Counted from the first letter of the stretch, positions 10,676 to 20,650 are shown. The stretch: 41,978 nt of DNA from Cudoniella acicularis (GCA_013054445.1 JAAMPI010000353.1:1-41978); one strand, 5' to 3'. The notes: a model not told the origin generated them from the letters alone. A program made the numbers and translations.

Positions 10676-12400
10676 CTTAAGGCAGGACCTCGTTCAAGGT
10701 GGAATTCATTTCGTCTAGCTTTAGAAAGTGTTTGGATAGAAGATCAGATTGAAGCTCTAGAGGCGCAATTAGACCGATATCGACGCCAGATAGGTACTAT
10801 CCTTCTAGTGTCTCTTACAAATAGTATCCAGCATCTGTCTTCAAATAAACAGGATCGTCAGCCGATCAACTCCGTGGTTGATGGTTCCAATGCGGTTACC
10901 AACCCCTGGCAAAAAGAAATCCTCGACGCCCTGTATCGAAACAACTGACAATTACAAAACCAACAGGGTATGGTCATTTTCTCTTCGAAATTGTCAGCTA
11001 CTACATGGCATGAGAGAAGGGACCTTGACCAAAAGCGAATTTTGGAAAGGCTACGATCCAAGAATATGAAAGATCTCTTCGAGGGTATTGGGAGGCTCAT
11101 GCCGAAACTTTCAATTGGATTTTGGTCGAAAATGATAAAGCAATCGATCAAAACTCGAATAGCAACCTTCCTGCAACCGTTGCTGAAACGCTCGGAGGTG
11201 TTACAAGTGACGAAAACCCGGTAATGAAGACTGGCGACGTTAAAAGGCCTCCTAAGCATGGATATTGGTATAACTTTGTCCAGTGGTTACAACGTGAATC
11301 TGCGCTATGCTAGATTACAGACAAGCCTGGATCGGGTAAATCGACGCTCATGAAATATCTTCAAATAAATCCTCAGACCCAAAGACATATCCTTTAGTGG
11401 AGTGGAGCAGTTCCGCTTGTGACAACTGGTTTCTTCTTTTGGAACTCAGGAACAGTGATGTAAATGTCACAATTAGCTCTTCTGTATATACTCCTCTATG
11501 ATGCCATCAGCAGCAATTCTAAACTAATCCCTAATTTGTTTCCTGATAGATGGAAACTGCACTAGCTTTTCGGGGGCAATCTCTATGATTGGTCTATGAA
11601 TGAGCTTGTTCGGGCTTTCCAGACCCTAGCCTCTAATGCTTCGAAAATATTCTTTTTCCTAGTAGATAGGCTAGACGGATTCGATAGTAACGGCGCCAAG
11701 CTCGCAAACTTCATCCTAGATATATTGGCTTCCAAATCAAACATCAATGTAACGTTCTGTTATCACGTGAGATCTCGATGTCACGTGAACGGGGTTTACT
11801 TAGCCTTGGAAGCGTCAAGGAGGTTCTGGTAGAGCGTTATCCTAATCAAGTGATGATATTGGAATATAAGTTGAGCACACCCTCCAACATAGGAAAACTA
11901 TATGGCTATATAGGTAGTTGATGTCGTGGAGTCTAGGACCGCTGGAGTCCCAACGCCAAGGCGACTCCCCAGATCCAGGACTCCCTCACGTCACATGATC
12001 GCAGGTCGTGACAATCAAAGTCTGTGTTACAAGCTGGCCCCGGCTTGTGTTTGAAGAGGCTTTTCGACACTAGCTATCACGTTAGCTAGAGATCTTGACT
12101 ATGCTAGACATATATCTCTTCGTCACTACGAGACCTCTGGGAAATAGCATGTTTCTAGAGCTTCAGAAATTGCATGTCAGGGAAATCAGGCAGCGGTGCA
12201 ATAAGTAATGATATTGATGGATATGGATGATGAAGGTGCTCTGGAGTAGAGGATGCTTATATGACCCCGCACCAGCTGTAAGCACTAATATTTGCTTATC
12301 CCTTGACATTGGAATCTATTGATACTGAATGTCTTATTGTAGAGGTTACGAAAAAAGCACGCGGAGTATTTCTCTAGGTGCATTTGGTAGTGGCTAAAAT
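10676..12400 (+). pseudogene. NACHT-domain NLR (STAND) pseudogene
   Basis: Remnant of a fungal NACHT NLR, a class of signal-transducing ATPases involved in self/non-self recognition. Starting right at the LTR edge, it reads as the helical segment upstream of NACHT (SVWIEDQIEALEAQLDRY, near 10725), then FEG/EAHAETFNWILVEN across a one-base frame change near 11085. Walker A (PGSGKSTLMK) follows near 11325, the FFFWNSGT strand near 11430 and a Walker-B-like FFFLVDRLDGFD near 11649. Beyond the inserted solo LTR it resumes with IKVCVTSWP near 12015, and KKARGVFL followed by VHLVV near 12350. In-frame stops at 11311 and near 12375 replace tryptophans. The N-terminal effector domain is missing, probably lost with the Copia event. 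No C-terminal repeats are visible. Confidence 0.85.
11748..12013. repeat. Solo LTR with 5-bp target-site duplication
   Basis: 266-bp insertion inside the NACHT pseudogene. It begins TGTAACG and ends CGTGACA (near-perfect inverted ends, TG...CA) and is flanked by the direct repeat ATCAA at 11743-11747 and 12014-12018. Removing the element plus one ATCAA restores the NLR reading frame exactly across the junction (N-I-K-V-C-V-T). A TATA-like stretch lies near 11900. It carries no open frame, as expected for an LTR left by recombination of a full element. Confidence 0.85.
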
Positions 12401-12581
12401 GGCCTCCCACCTTCGCCTCACCACTGCCCACCCGCTTCCCAGTGCTGCCGATAAAGCAGCCGTGCTCACCTTTCCGAACAGAAACAGATGTCGTGCAGGT
12501 TAGGATTCAGGTTTAACAACCAGCTGTTATTGTCAGTTATTCTGCGCAGTACTATTAGGTTGAAATAGCTCGAATACTGAT
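12401..12581. other. Spacer between NLR pseudogene and 5S gene
   Basis: About 180 bases without coding signal. Some NLR-derived sequence may persist in the first part but cannot be recognised. Confidence 0.3.
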
Positions 12582-12700
12582 ACATACGACCATAGACTGA
12601 GGAGAATTGGGCATCCCGTCCGCTCTGCCATACACAAGCCTCAGATCGGCAGATTAGTAGTTGGGTGGGTGACCACCAGCGAATACCTGCTGTTGTATGT
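12582..12700 (+). rRNA. 5S ribosomal RNA
   Basis: 119-nt sequence with the full fungal 5S layout. The 5' end ACATACGAC pairs with the 3' end GTTGTATGT. CCATAG and CATCCCGTCCGCTC are in place, and the internal control region TAGTTGGGTGGGTGACC is intact. The helix formed by CTGAGG and CCTCAG differs from the commonest fungal version but keeps pairing, so the substitutions are compensated. A short T run follows at 12701-12704 and a T10 at 12711-12720, suiting Pol III termination. Dispersed single 5S genes are normal in filamentous ascomycetes. Confidence 0.93.
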
Positions 12701-12704
12701 TTTT

Positions 12705-12720
12705 GCTATCTTTTTTTTTT
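12705..12720 (+). terminator. Pol III terminator of the 5S gene
   Basis: T-rich stretch ending in ten consecutive T residues (12711-12720) just downstream of the 5S gene. Pol III terminates at such runs. Confidence 0.6.
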
Positions 12721-13540
12721 GAGGAGGGGGACGGATAGGAAAGGCGGGATGCGCAACCAAAAAAAATAGCATTCTTTATAGCGTTTTGAAGAAAGAGAGT
12801 AGCATTTCCGTCTGATCTTAGCTATTCCACTACGACAATGAACATATTTTGGACTTTCCTAAAGTATTTCCCAAATAGCGATCTATTTACTACAAAACAT
12901 CTGTCTAATCGTGGGATTTCGCTTGCGCTGCGCCGCCACCTGACGTAAGTAACGAGCCTGCTGACAAAAGTCTGCCAGGTGGGTTTTCAGGGCACGTTAC
13001 TAGTAAATCAAAATTTAAAAAATCGCAAACTTTTAAAAGATTAGTGAATGTGGAATATTCTTACCCTTTTTAGCTCTCAATTACGAGAGTTCATATGGTA
13101 ATTCTTACTTGTTGTTTTATAACATTCAAGTGATCGCGATAAGGTTGATTTTCGGAAGTCTGAAAATCGCTTAATATACCCTAGAAAACAAAAACTTTCT
13201 GTCAGTAGGCTAGCTAGTAAAGGGGGTTATAGCGGTAAGTAGAATGCCCCGTATTCCACCTTCGAGATCGTCTTCTTATTTCAAGGTATATTGTTCAGAA
13301 AATCTAAGCCTTCAAAAAGGAGAAAGAAAGACAAGATATAAAGTTACAATTAGCTTGAAAAGTATAATATACTATAGTCTATAAAACCTCTTTCTACTCG
13401 AAAACTGTCATGTCGCACAATATGTGGCACGGCACGTAATCTATTACTTTATCAAGTTTCCCCCTATTACCCGAAAAAACCTCTCACGCAAATGATTACA
13501 ATTCAACAAACAAGCAGCTTAAAACGTCCCACAAACAACA
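12721..13540. other. Intergenic, no supported gene
   Basis: About 800 bases downstream of the 5S gene and of the acyltransferase stop. Mostly AT-leaning with no coding signal. It should hold the acyltransferase 3' UTR at its right end. Confidence 0.4.
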
Positions 13541-15033
13541 CTACCACCTCCCAACCTCCCTCCCCTCACCGATACCTCTCAACCCATTCTCCAAGTCACT
13601 CTTCAAACTCTCCAAAACAGCCTCATCCATGTCACCCTCCAACCAATCCAAACTAACACTCAATTGCCCACCTGCCACGCTCACAACACTAAGCCCTACC
13701 CCTGGACCCACCGCACTCCCCGATTGCGTAAAATCTGCTCTTTCAATTTTCCACATCCCCTCCTCATTTTCATTCTTAAAAACTCCCACATTAGAAACTT
13801 CATAAGTCGCTCCCCTCTTCTTCCCAAATTTCTTCCGTATAAAATCATGCATGCTCGAAATATATGGTATCATTCCTAACTGATTATTATTCGGCAGTGA
13901 AGCGATTTCCGCGCTTAGGTCGGACTTGAAGGTTCGTGCGAAGTGCCAGAGTGTTTCTGCTAATTGGGATGGTGAGACATGTTGCGAGCGGAGAGAAGAG
14001 ATGAGAGCAGGTGGGTATGTGGTTTCGAACGCTGAGACTTGGACACCCATTTCCGAGGTTGGTGATAGACCTGTTAGGTAGCGGAGGGAGAAGGGAGTTG
14101 TTGAGGTGAACGTTTCTGCGGTGGGGATGTCCTGCGCAAGTGATAGTGTTGTGAGAGCGTGTATCAGACCCGTAAGTGTAGTGTTGTGCTTTCTGCATTC
14201 GCTGAGGATGTTTGGGACGAACGGGGCGGGGATGTGGAAGATTTTGACGCGGGATTTGTAGTTCTTGAGGGAAGTGAGGGAAGGGATGGTGCTCGTCCAG
14301 GCGACAGGTAGAGCTGGGAGGAAGGGCAGACGCGGCATGAATTCGTTCCAAAGTTGTTGAATGATGTAGAACCACGAGACTTTGAAATCGACGCATTTCT
14401 CTACTGGTGGTGAAAGAACTACTGTGCTTGGAATGGTGAGGATGTGGTTTTTCAAGCTGGGAGTGGACGATGCGCGAGAATTGAGGGCTGAGAGGAGAGA
14501 CCGGTGGAAGACCATAGCGCTGAGCCCATCACAGAAAGCGTGGTGAACAGCGAAGACAGCGTCAAATGTTGTTCCGGTCGATGACAGAGCCGGGGATTGC
14601 ACGATGATGAGCTTCCATCCTGGTAGGAGGTGAAGATTGGGCCATAAGGTGCTGTGTCGGCGTTCCAGAATTTCTACTAGGCCTTGTTCGTGCTCTTCTG
14701 TCGAGGTTACTTTGAGGTTCTGGTACTCGATGCATTTTGACACATCTATTGATTCGAGTCGAACGAAATGCGGATCTTCTTTGTCTTCATTGATGATGCC
14801 GCAGCAGAGTGCAGCATGTTGGAGAATTACTTTGCCAAGCGTAGCCTCGAGAGTGCTGACCAAATCTTCAGGAGCTGAGGGAGTTATATAACGGGCTGTA
14901 ATACAGACGCAACGATAGGTGCCTTGGTTATGCCTTACTGTGGAGAATCGTTCTCTGACAGTGCTAATTAAGTTGACTTTCGGTTTAGTCTGTTTGGTAT
15001 GATGACTTACAAATTCCCCACGGCTCTCGTCAT
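13541..15033 (-). CDS. Alcohol-acetyltransferase-like (AATase, condensation-fold) acyltransferase
   Basis: Likely CoA-dependent acyltransferase of the fungal AATase family (PF07247-like, CoA-dependent acyltransferase superfamily). Exons are 15033-15011 and 14963-13541, 481 residues. I chose ATG 15033 with a 47-nt intron (GTAAGT...ATTAG, branch ACTAAAC) because the longer open frame has no ATG. The splice also gives the family-like start MTRAVGNFTVRERFSTVRHNQ. The catalytic HHAFCDG (HxxxDG) lies at residues 148-154. The C-terminal part includes a GPGVGLSVVSVAGGQLSVSLDW strand region equivalent to the end of the fold. Length is typical. The substrate (alcohol, amine or a secondary metabolite) cannot be told, and no biosynthetic partners are adjacent. 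No signal peptide is seen, so it is probably cytosolic. Confidence 0.82.
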
Positions 15034-15943
15034 TTTGACTTTTGAAAGAATTCAACAACTATTAAATAATAATTAGCATAAATTATTACATCAACTCAAA
15101 CATATTCGCATTGAGAAATAAAGCCAAAAAAAAACAAAGCCTTGCTACAAAAACCAAAGTTGGAACTCGCGAGTGGTAGATCAAAAGCCTAAATTTTGGG
15201 ATAGAACAAGAAATCGCCATTAAAAAAACCACAAACAATACATACAAATAATTGGTGTTGCAAAGTTTATCTCAATCTCTAGTTGTCAAAAAAAATAAGA
15301 ATGGACCGAAAGTTCCGGAAATTCTGGCTCCGAGAGAACTGTCTGTGCCAAGGCTGTAAAGCAACAAAACACTGGCAATTGACTCAGAAGAAGGGCTCTG
15401 AGGAATTCGAACTCTTTTGTTTTGCCAAAATTGGATGCTAGAGTTGTGAAAACCAGCAAGACATTGAAATAAAAAGATGAAGATATGAAAAACCCCCTTC
15501 CCCGAAAAGGCAATGATGCCGCGATCCCTGAAATAAATAGTGGGGTACCAACACACTTGGCCCAGCCACCCCCTTTTCCACAGCCGGGGCTCCAGCCACA
15601 TGAGCCAAATACCCCGAACTCAACCTCGTGAATACTGTATGTGTAAAGTTTTCTCAGAAAATATCTTCACTTTCTTTGGAAATATTTATGCACAAATGTG
15701 CACCTCATTGCAAGCGCTGACAGAGGCTCTCGAAGCGCCCCACAAATAGCCTCAATGCAGGTCCCTGCTCCATGGCCTGTATTTGCGGCGCAGTTGCTGG
15801 GAATGGGCGGTTATCGCATCCTTCCAACATCATAGCTCCAACTTAGATCCAACACCCAACCCCCATAAAGGTCCATAAAGTCGTCGATGTTGGCTTCATT
15901 CTTGCATTCCACTTCTTCCACCAGAGGAGCCCCTTGACTCACG
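15034..15943. other. Divergent intergenic region
   Basis: About 900 bases between the start of the acyltransferase (-) and the cysteine-rich protein (+), so it should contain both promoters. No TATA box is convincing and no additional gene is supported. Confidence 0.4.
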
Positions 15944-17480
15944 ATGTTGTTCTCTTCTGCTGCGCAAGGTGCGTTTGCTTTTTTTTACACTCTCCACTGG
16001 CCTTGCCTCGGCGTCCATGAGGCAAGCTACTGTACATGAAGGTCTGATTTCGCAACCAAAGACCGTGTTTTCGAGCGGGTTCAATCAAGGCTCCGGTACA
16101 TACAACGAGGATGGAAACTTGAAGAGCGCCAGGATACGCCTTTGGCCGCAAATGCCGATTCATCATGATCTAAGAAATTCAGTCCCAGGTTGTAACAACG
16201 ACATGCCATTTAGAGAGATATTGCTCGCCACCGAAACATGTCTCTCCGGTGATTATTACCTGCAGCATAATTTCCTCGTCATGGAAGACCCCGTCTGTGC
16301 CGATGGATCGAAGCCAGTCATGGTATTCTACCCCTCGTTACGATGTAGCGGCAGCCCGATGTGGAATAAAAATGCCGGAGACGCGAAAACTTGTCTATGG
16401 AGATCTTCACCTACGAGTTGGTCCTTGGTATATCGTTGCGGTATCTGGCCAACACTTCAGGAAGGAGCCGACGCATATATGACTGCATCTCCTCCTGTTA
16501 ATCCTGCGGAATTTAAAACCACTGGAGCCGCTCAATCCGGCACAATCGAGACTCATCCGGGACCACTTTGTGACGGGGAACTCATTGCAGTCGATGGTAG
16601 CACGAGACCCATCAACCTACCAGTGGATCGATGTGTTATCATGCTGGGCCAAGGGCTGCGTATAACTAAGCCTGCCATATGTCCGAACGGAACACGAGCA
16701 AAATTGGCTCGCTTTGAGGGATGGAAATGTAATTTTGGGGAGGTTACCTTTGCCGACGGGCTTCTCGACATACGCGACGAGGATATTGGACAATGCAAGA
16801 CAAGGGGCAACGTTGGGAAGAGGGTAGGGAGGGTCCAGAGTATGAGTTTCTGGTGTGATGGTTTTGGGCACGTCGAGAGACCCATGCCGCCGCAGATTGC
16901 GCCACCGAAGCCTAGAGCGGGCAGTATTTCCGAGTCCGCTTGCCAATTCAACAAAGCGCCATTCTTTCGGCATCCCAAGACCGATACTTGCTTGAATCTT
17001 TCCACTCAAAAATTGAAGATTTTCAGTGCTGGAATATGCGCAAACGGAACCCAGGCTTTGTGGGCGAAATACTCCAAGAAAGACTGTGCTGGCTCACCAA
17101 CCGAGGTCGTGGAGGTCGAGAATAATATGCTCATGAAATGTTTGGATGTGGAAGGAACTTTTAGCTTTTCCTTCCGGTGCGCTTGGGAAGGCATGGTTGC
17201 TGCTCCTCCTCAAACTAAGGGGCTAGAGACACAATTTCAGAGGAGTTCCACGACGCCAAGACGGCCTCTGGAGAGTGAACTGCCCGTCCTCATGATTGCT
17301 ATGAGTCTGCTGGGGGTGGTGGTTTTTGCCGCAATTGTGTTCGTAGTGTATACATTTGGAAGCCGAATTCGGGTATGTTGTTGCATTGTATGTTGGCGGA
17401 GTGTCAATGATACTAATTCTTCCCAGGGGTTGTTTCGACGCAATGATTATGGGCCGATTGCACTGCACATAGAGAAATGA
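15944..17480 (+). CDS. Type I membrane protein with three six-cysteine modules
   Basis: Unrecognised, probably surface-exposed protein. After a hydrophobic leader (RLLFFTLSTGLASAS, about 15972-16016) the ectodomain carries three consecutive modules of about 85-110 residues, each with six cysteines, and NGT or ADG following the third cysteine of each. A single hydrophobic helix (LPVLMIAMSLLGVVVFAAIV, about 17281-17340) and a short basic tail follow. A 54-nt intron (17373-17426; GTATGT, TACTAAT, CCCAG) is in phase 0 and contains no stop. The start is uncertain. The leader frame has no ATG; ATG 15944 lies in another frame, separated by a run of eight T (15979-15986), so an indel or homopolymer error is suspected. 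ATG 16017 would give 469 residues but no signal peptide. An adhesion or receptor-like role is only a guess. Confidence 0.75.
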
Positions 17481-18153
17481 TTCAGATATTTTACTGCGTA
17501 GAGCGTTTTTGATACCATGCTCTGGAGAGTGTTTATTGTTGGGAGCGCCGGAGTTATGGACATGCATATATGATGAGTTAGTAACGTCCTATGTATCAAA
17601 GATTTCTAGAATAATACTAGACGCATACCTCAAAAGCCTTGGATGCATCCTCGCGCCAAGAAAACTCAGTTGCACTGTCCGGGCAGGTGCGAGTGGCATC
17701 AGTTTTGGTCGAATGCTCAACTCGTCAGGACCCAGTAGCTCCTTCCTCTTGAAATTTGAACCTTTCCCTCAAAAACAAAAACCAGTGCAGCACTTCAATT
17801 ACTTCCCTCTCTTAGGCATCGGATTTCTTTCCCAACAGCATCAACGATTAACCAAGCAACAACATCGCACTCCGGTCCTCGCACAGTTATTATTCCGACA
17901 ACTGGATGCCCGGCTTAGGCCAGTTACAGATGTCTAGTTAACGTGAGGCGTTCGACTGACCTGCATCTTTGAGATCAGTCTTTGTCACTTTGAGTGCCTC
18001 ATCCCTCTTCTCTGACTCACGTCACCACGGCTCGGGTAAGTCACAGACTTTGTTGTGGGAAGTTTCACTAACCTGTATCCTCAAGACCATTCTTCGTCAC
18101 TTCGATCTCATCGAATATTTTTTCGGATTCGCATAACCCCAACCTACAAAAGA
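17481..18153. other. Intergenic with a diverged direct repeat
   Basis: No gene is supported. Two related segments of about 60 bases (about 17942-18003 and 18055-18116) precede the next gene. Both contain an ACCTG-ATC stretch, TTTGTCACTT/TTCGTCACTT and CTCATC. Confidence 0.4.
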
Positions 18154-18639
18154 ATGCCTCGAACAGCAGAATATTTGCGGAGCCTCCATTTCTTCCGTCG
18201 CCGGCTACTTTCAATTGCAAAAGCGGTGTTATGGACCCCACTACTGGTGTTATGTATCGCGGTATTCATCATGGTAATCGTTTTGTGGGCGAAAGATGGA
18301 CACGCGAGCTGGCACGCCATCAGCGAGACGTTTGACAGATTGGGTGGCCTTCTTGGTATGACCGCCGCGTTTCAAGTGGGTGGATCTTTCGGTTTCAAAT
18401 GCGGGGAATATAATCGAGAAGCTGAGCTCGAGATTGAGATGGAGAAGGAGAGGGCGGAAATGGAGAGGACTATACAAGAGCGGGTCGAGAAACGCGTTGC
18501 AGACCTCATCAAGCCGTTTTCTCAGGTACAGGCCAACACCAATGCTAATGCCAAGGCACCGGTCAAGGAAGGGATAGTTGAGGTGAATGTGCAGGGAAAT
18601 GAGTCAATGCAGGAGGAAGCTACCGAGAAGATGACTTGA
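18154..18639 (+). CDS. Small membrane protein with C-terminal coiled coil
   Basis: 161 residues from ATG 18154; the frame extends upstream but only without an ATG. A basic N-terminus (FFRRRLLS) is followed by one strong transmembrane helix at about residues 19-44. A weaker Gly-rich hydrophobic segment (LGGLLGMTAAFQVGG) lies near residues 64-78, which could be a second, re-entrant or membrane-touching stretch. Residues 88-125 are rich in E, K, R and M with heptad-like spacing, suggesting a coiled coil, and the tail is acidic and polar. No family is recognised. It may be an organelle or ER membrane scaffold, but this is inference. Confidence 0.65.
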   Translation: MPRTAEYLRSLHFFRRRLLSIAKAVLWTPLLVLCIAVFIMVIVLWAKDGHASWHAISETFDRLGGLLGMTAAFQVGGSFGFKCGEYNREAELEIEMEKERAEMERTIQERVEKRVADLIKPFSQVQANTNANAKAPVKEGIVEVNVQGNESMQEEATEKMT

Positions 18640-19530
18640 GTAAATACAGTCTGAGTGGGCTTGGAGATGGTTCATATGTGCAGGCAGTGTTGGATATCTT
18701 TAGTTTCAAGCAATCAGCGCAATCCAAATTGAACATCCTTATTACCATTTCCTTTTCAATCAACTCCACTTTCATTACTTTCTAATCCACTTCACCTCTG
18801 GCTCCAAGTATTGCCTTGCACACAGCAACAGATAGCACTTCACTTCCTTCTACTCAACTCGACGACCCCTTTCCTATATAAATTCCATTTTCTCCCAACC
18901 TACACGCAAACTCTTCCGTCTCCCCTGAAATCGACCTCCTTAACCCACTCGCACAAGTGAATCTTCCCTCAACACATGATCGCAGACAACTGTAAATCGC
19001 CAAATAAAGTCGCCAATCCCCACGTTCCAATCATACCTCAGCTCAAAAACTCCTTTGCAATCGCACACTTTCCTCTCTCCTTGTACAGTTGCATTTTTTA
19101 GGAAGTTGACTTGAGCAAGAGACCTCATTCTCCTAACCGAAACCGAAGGGGTCTTCCGGCTTACGGAGTACGCTACATTACATGATACAGCACTTCTTTT
19201 TGAATTTGTTGTTGCTCACCAAGTGCTCGGGTGTATTCGGTCCTAGAGTTCGTGAGACAATGACTCCCCTATAGTGCCTGTTCCAATTTATGACATCATT
19301 CTTCAAAGCACGAGCATCACCTTCTTCTGTATTTCCCGGAGTCCCCCTCAGCGCCCTCCCCCAATCGGCGAGCTTATATTCCTCCAAAACTCTCGGTTGA
19401 GATCTCCTGTCGCCCACTGTGAAAAAGCAATTATTAGTGCTGACGGCTGGCTGCGGGGCATATATATGGCCTCACCGAGCACCCACTTCCTTCTTCTGTA
19501 TCCATCACTTTATCGATAATTGATATATAT
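18640..19530. other. Intergenic, possible fragments only
   Basis: CT-rich stretch with a TATATAAA-like box near 18874 and another TATATAT near 19461. Short frames exist, for example a 62-codon ATG frame at 19128-18940 on the minus strand with two cysteine pairs, but none is supported by length, family or context. Confidence 0.35.
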
Positions 19531-19963
19531 TCACTGCTGCCACATCGCTATCTTGACACCCACCATACGATTCATCTCTTGCGACTCGCCAATGGAAAAT
19601 ATTTCTACTACACCAACATTCCTTGGATTTCGCGGGGGGCTGAGGCGACCGACAGGGCCATGCGGGTTGTGAGTTTCGTCAATAACGTTAATCAGGTAGA
19701 GGTCTATTTCATTGGCCATTGTCTGGGCAGCAGCTGCTAAACCATACCCCCCTTAGAGCCAGTCCACTTTTCGAACATGTCTGTGAAGGCCGCGCGAAGC
19801 CATCAAATGACTGCGCGCTCGTACTGTGGTCAACTGGAATCAGGCGATGGAAGTCATCTTCCCTTTCGAATATCGGTTTGAAGACGGTTTCCCAGTAATG
19901 CGTCAATGCTTTGCCCCATGTAGACCATAAATCTTTTGCGCTGCTCATAGGAATTGTTGCCAT
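19531..19963 (-). pseudogene. Frameshifted hypothetical gene
   Basis: Three minus-strand segments in different frames read as one protein-like sequence. ATG 19963 starts SAKDLWSTWGKALTHYWE and EREDDFHRLIPVDHSTSA. Near 19800 a one-base shift continues as AFTDMFEKWTGSKGG. Near 19750 a second shift gives AAAAQTMANEIDLYLINVID, which runs to the stop at 19531. Splicing cannot explain the joins because the gaps are only a few bases. I do not recognise the family. The neighbouring AT-rich island suggests general decay. An alternative is that only the first 84-codon frame is real. Confidence 0.45.
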
Positions 19964-20367
19964 AACATAATGCCTTATGTCGAAGGGCAGCCAGAGATAA
20001 CTGGGACCGAGAAGTTAGTACATACTATATTATTCTTTAAAATAGTAAATATTAAAAGAATAGAGATATATATATACTACTATTTTTTATAAATAGAATA
20101 TAATCTCTTTATAATAAAATAGTATTCTATTATCTTCTAGAATAAATAATTAGAATAAATTAGAATTTCTAAAGTTTAGACTTTTATTAAGCCTTTTAAA
20201 AATAAAATTACTAAATTAAAATAAGAAATCAATAACTTAGAGTTTATATAAATATATTATTATAATTATAAAATAAGTTTTAATTTTTATTAATTTTTAT
20301 TATAATACAAAACTAGTAAATAAAATAAATAAATAAAAGTTTATAGTTCTAGTATAAAGATATTTAG

Positions 20368-20615
20368 ACCTAGTATCCCCTGCGCTGCGACCAGCCTTGC
20401 GCCTAGGCGACCGATAAACACCTCGCGATAGAGATACAACCACAAGATAAAAATTTCTAATTATTTGATCAGATTATAGCTAAGATAAAAGTCTTTATAT
20501 TAATCATGTTTCAAATACTAAAAGTTTCCTCTATTGCGGTGTTACACCGCTTTCGCGACACCTACTTCTAAGTGCAAGCCTGGTCGCAGCGGAGAGGATA
20601 TACTAGGCTCGACTA
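20368..20615. repeat. Diverged inverted repeat pair
   Basis: Left arm at about 20368-20425 and right arm at about 20555-20615 are imperfect reverse complements. The best-kept core is GCTGCGACCAGCCTTGC (20383-20399) against GCAAGCCTGGTCGCAGC (20574-20590), 16 of 17 matching. The outer CCTAGTAT also matches. This suggests remnants of a transposon's terminal repeats or two opposed copies of a short repeat. Confidence 0.55.
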
Positions 20616-20650
20616 GGTACGCTGAAGCGCACTAGGTACGCGGTGTAACA
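20540..20650. repeat. Short element with perfect 11-bp inverted ends
   Basis: 111-bp segment starting TGTTACACCGC and ending GCGGTGTAACA, exact reverse complements. The left end also forms the near-palindrome GCGGTGTTACACCGC. A direct repeat CTAGGTACGC occurs twice inside (about 20613 and 20632). No target duplication was seen, so it may be a trimmed MITE or LTR fragment. Confidence 0.5.

Noticed and set aside
15034..15058. N-terminal extension of the acyltransferase to 15058
   Set aside because: The codon at 15058 is TTG, and the extension contains a perfect GTAAGT...ATTAG intron; the ATG at 15033 with splicing gives a better family start.
17509..17937. 142-codon frame after the cysteine-rich protein
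   Set aside because: No domain, no ATG at the frame start, and composition resembling intergenic DNA.
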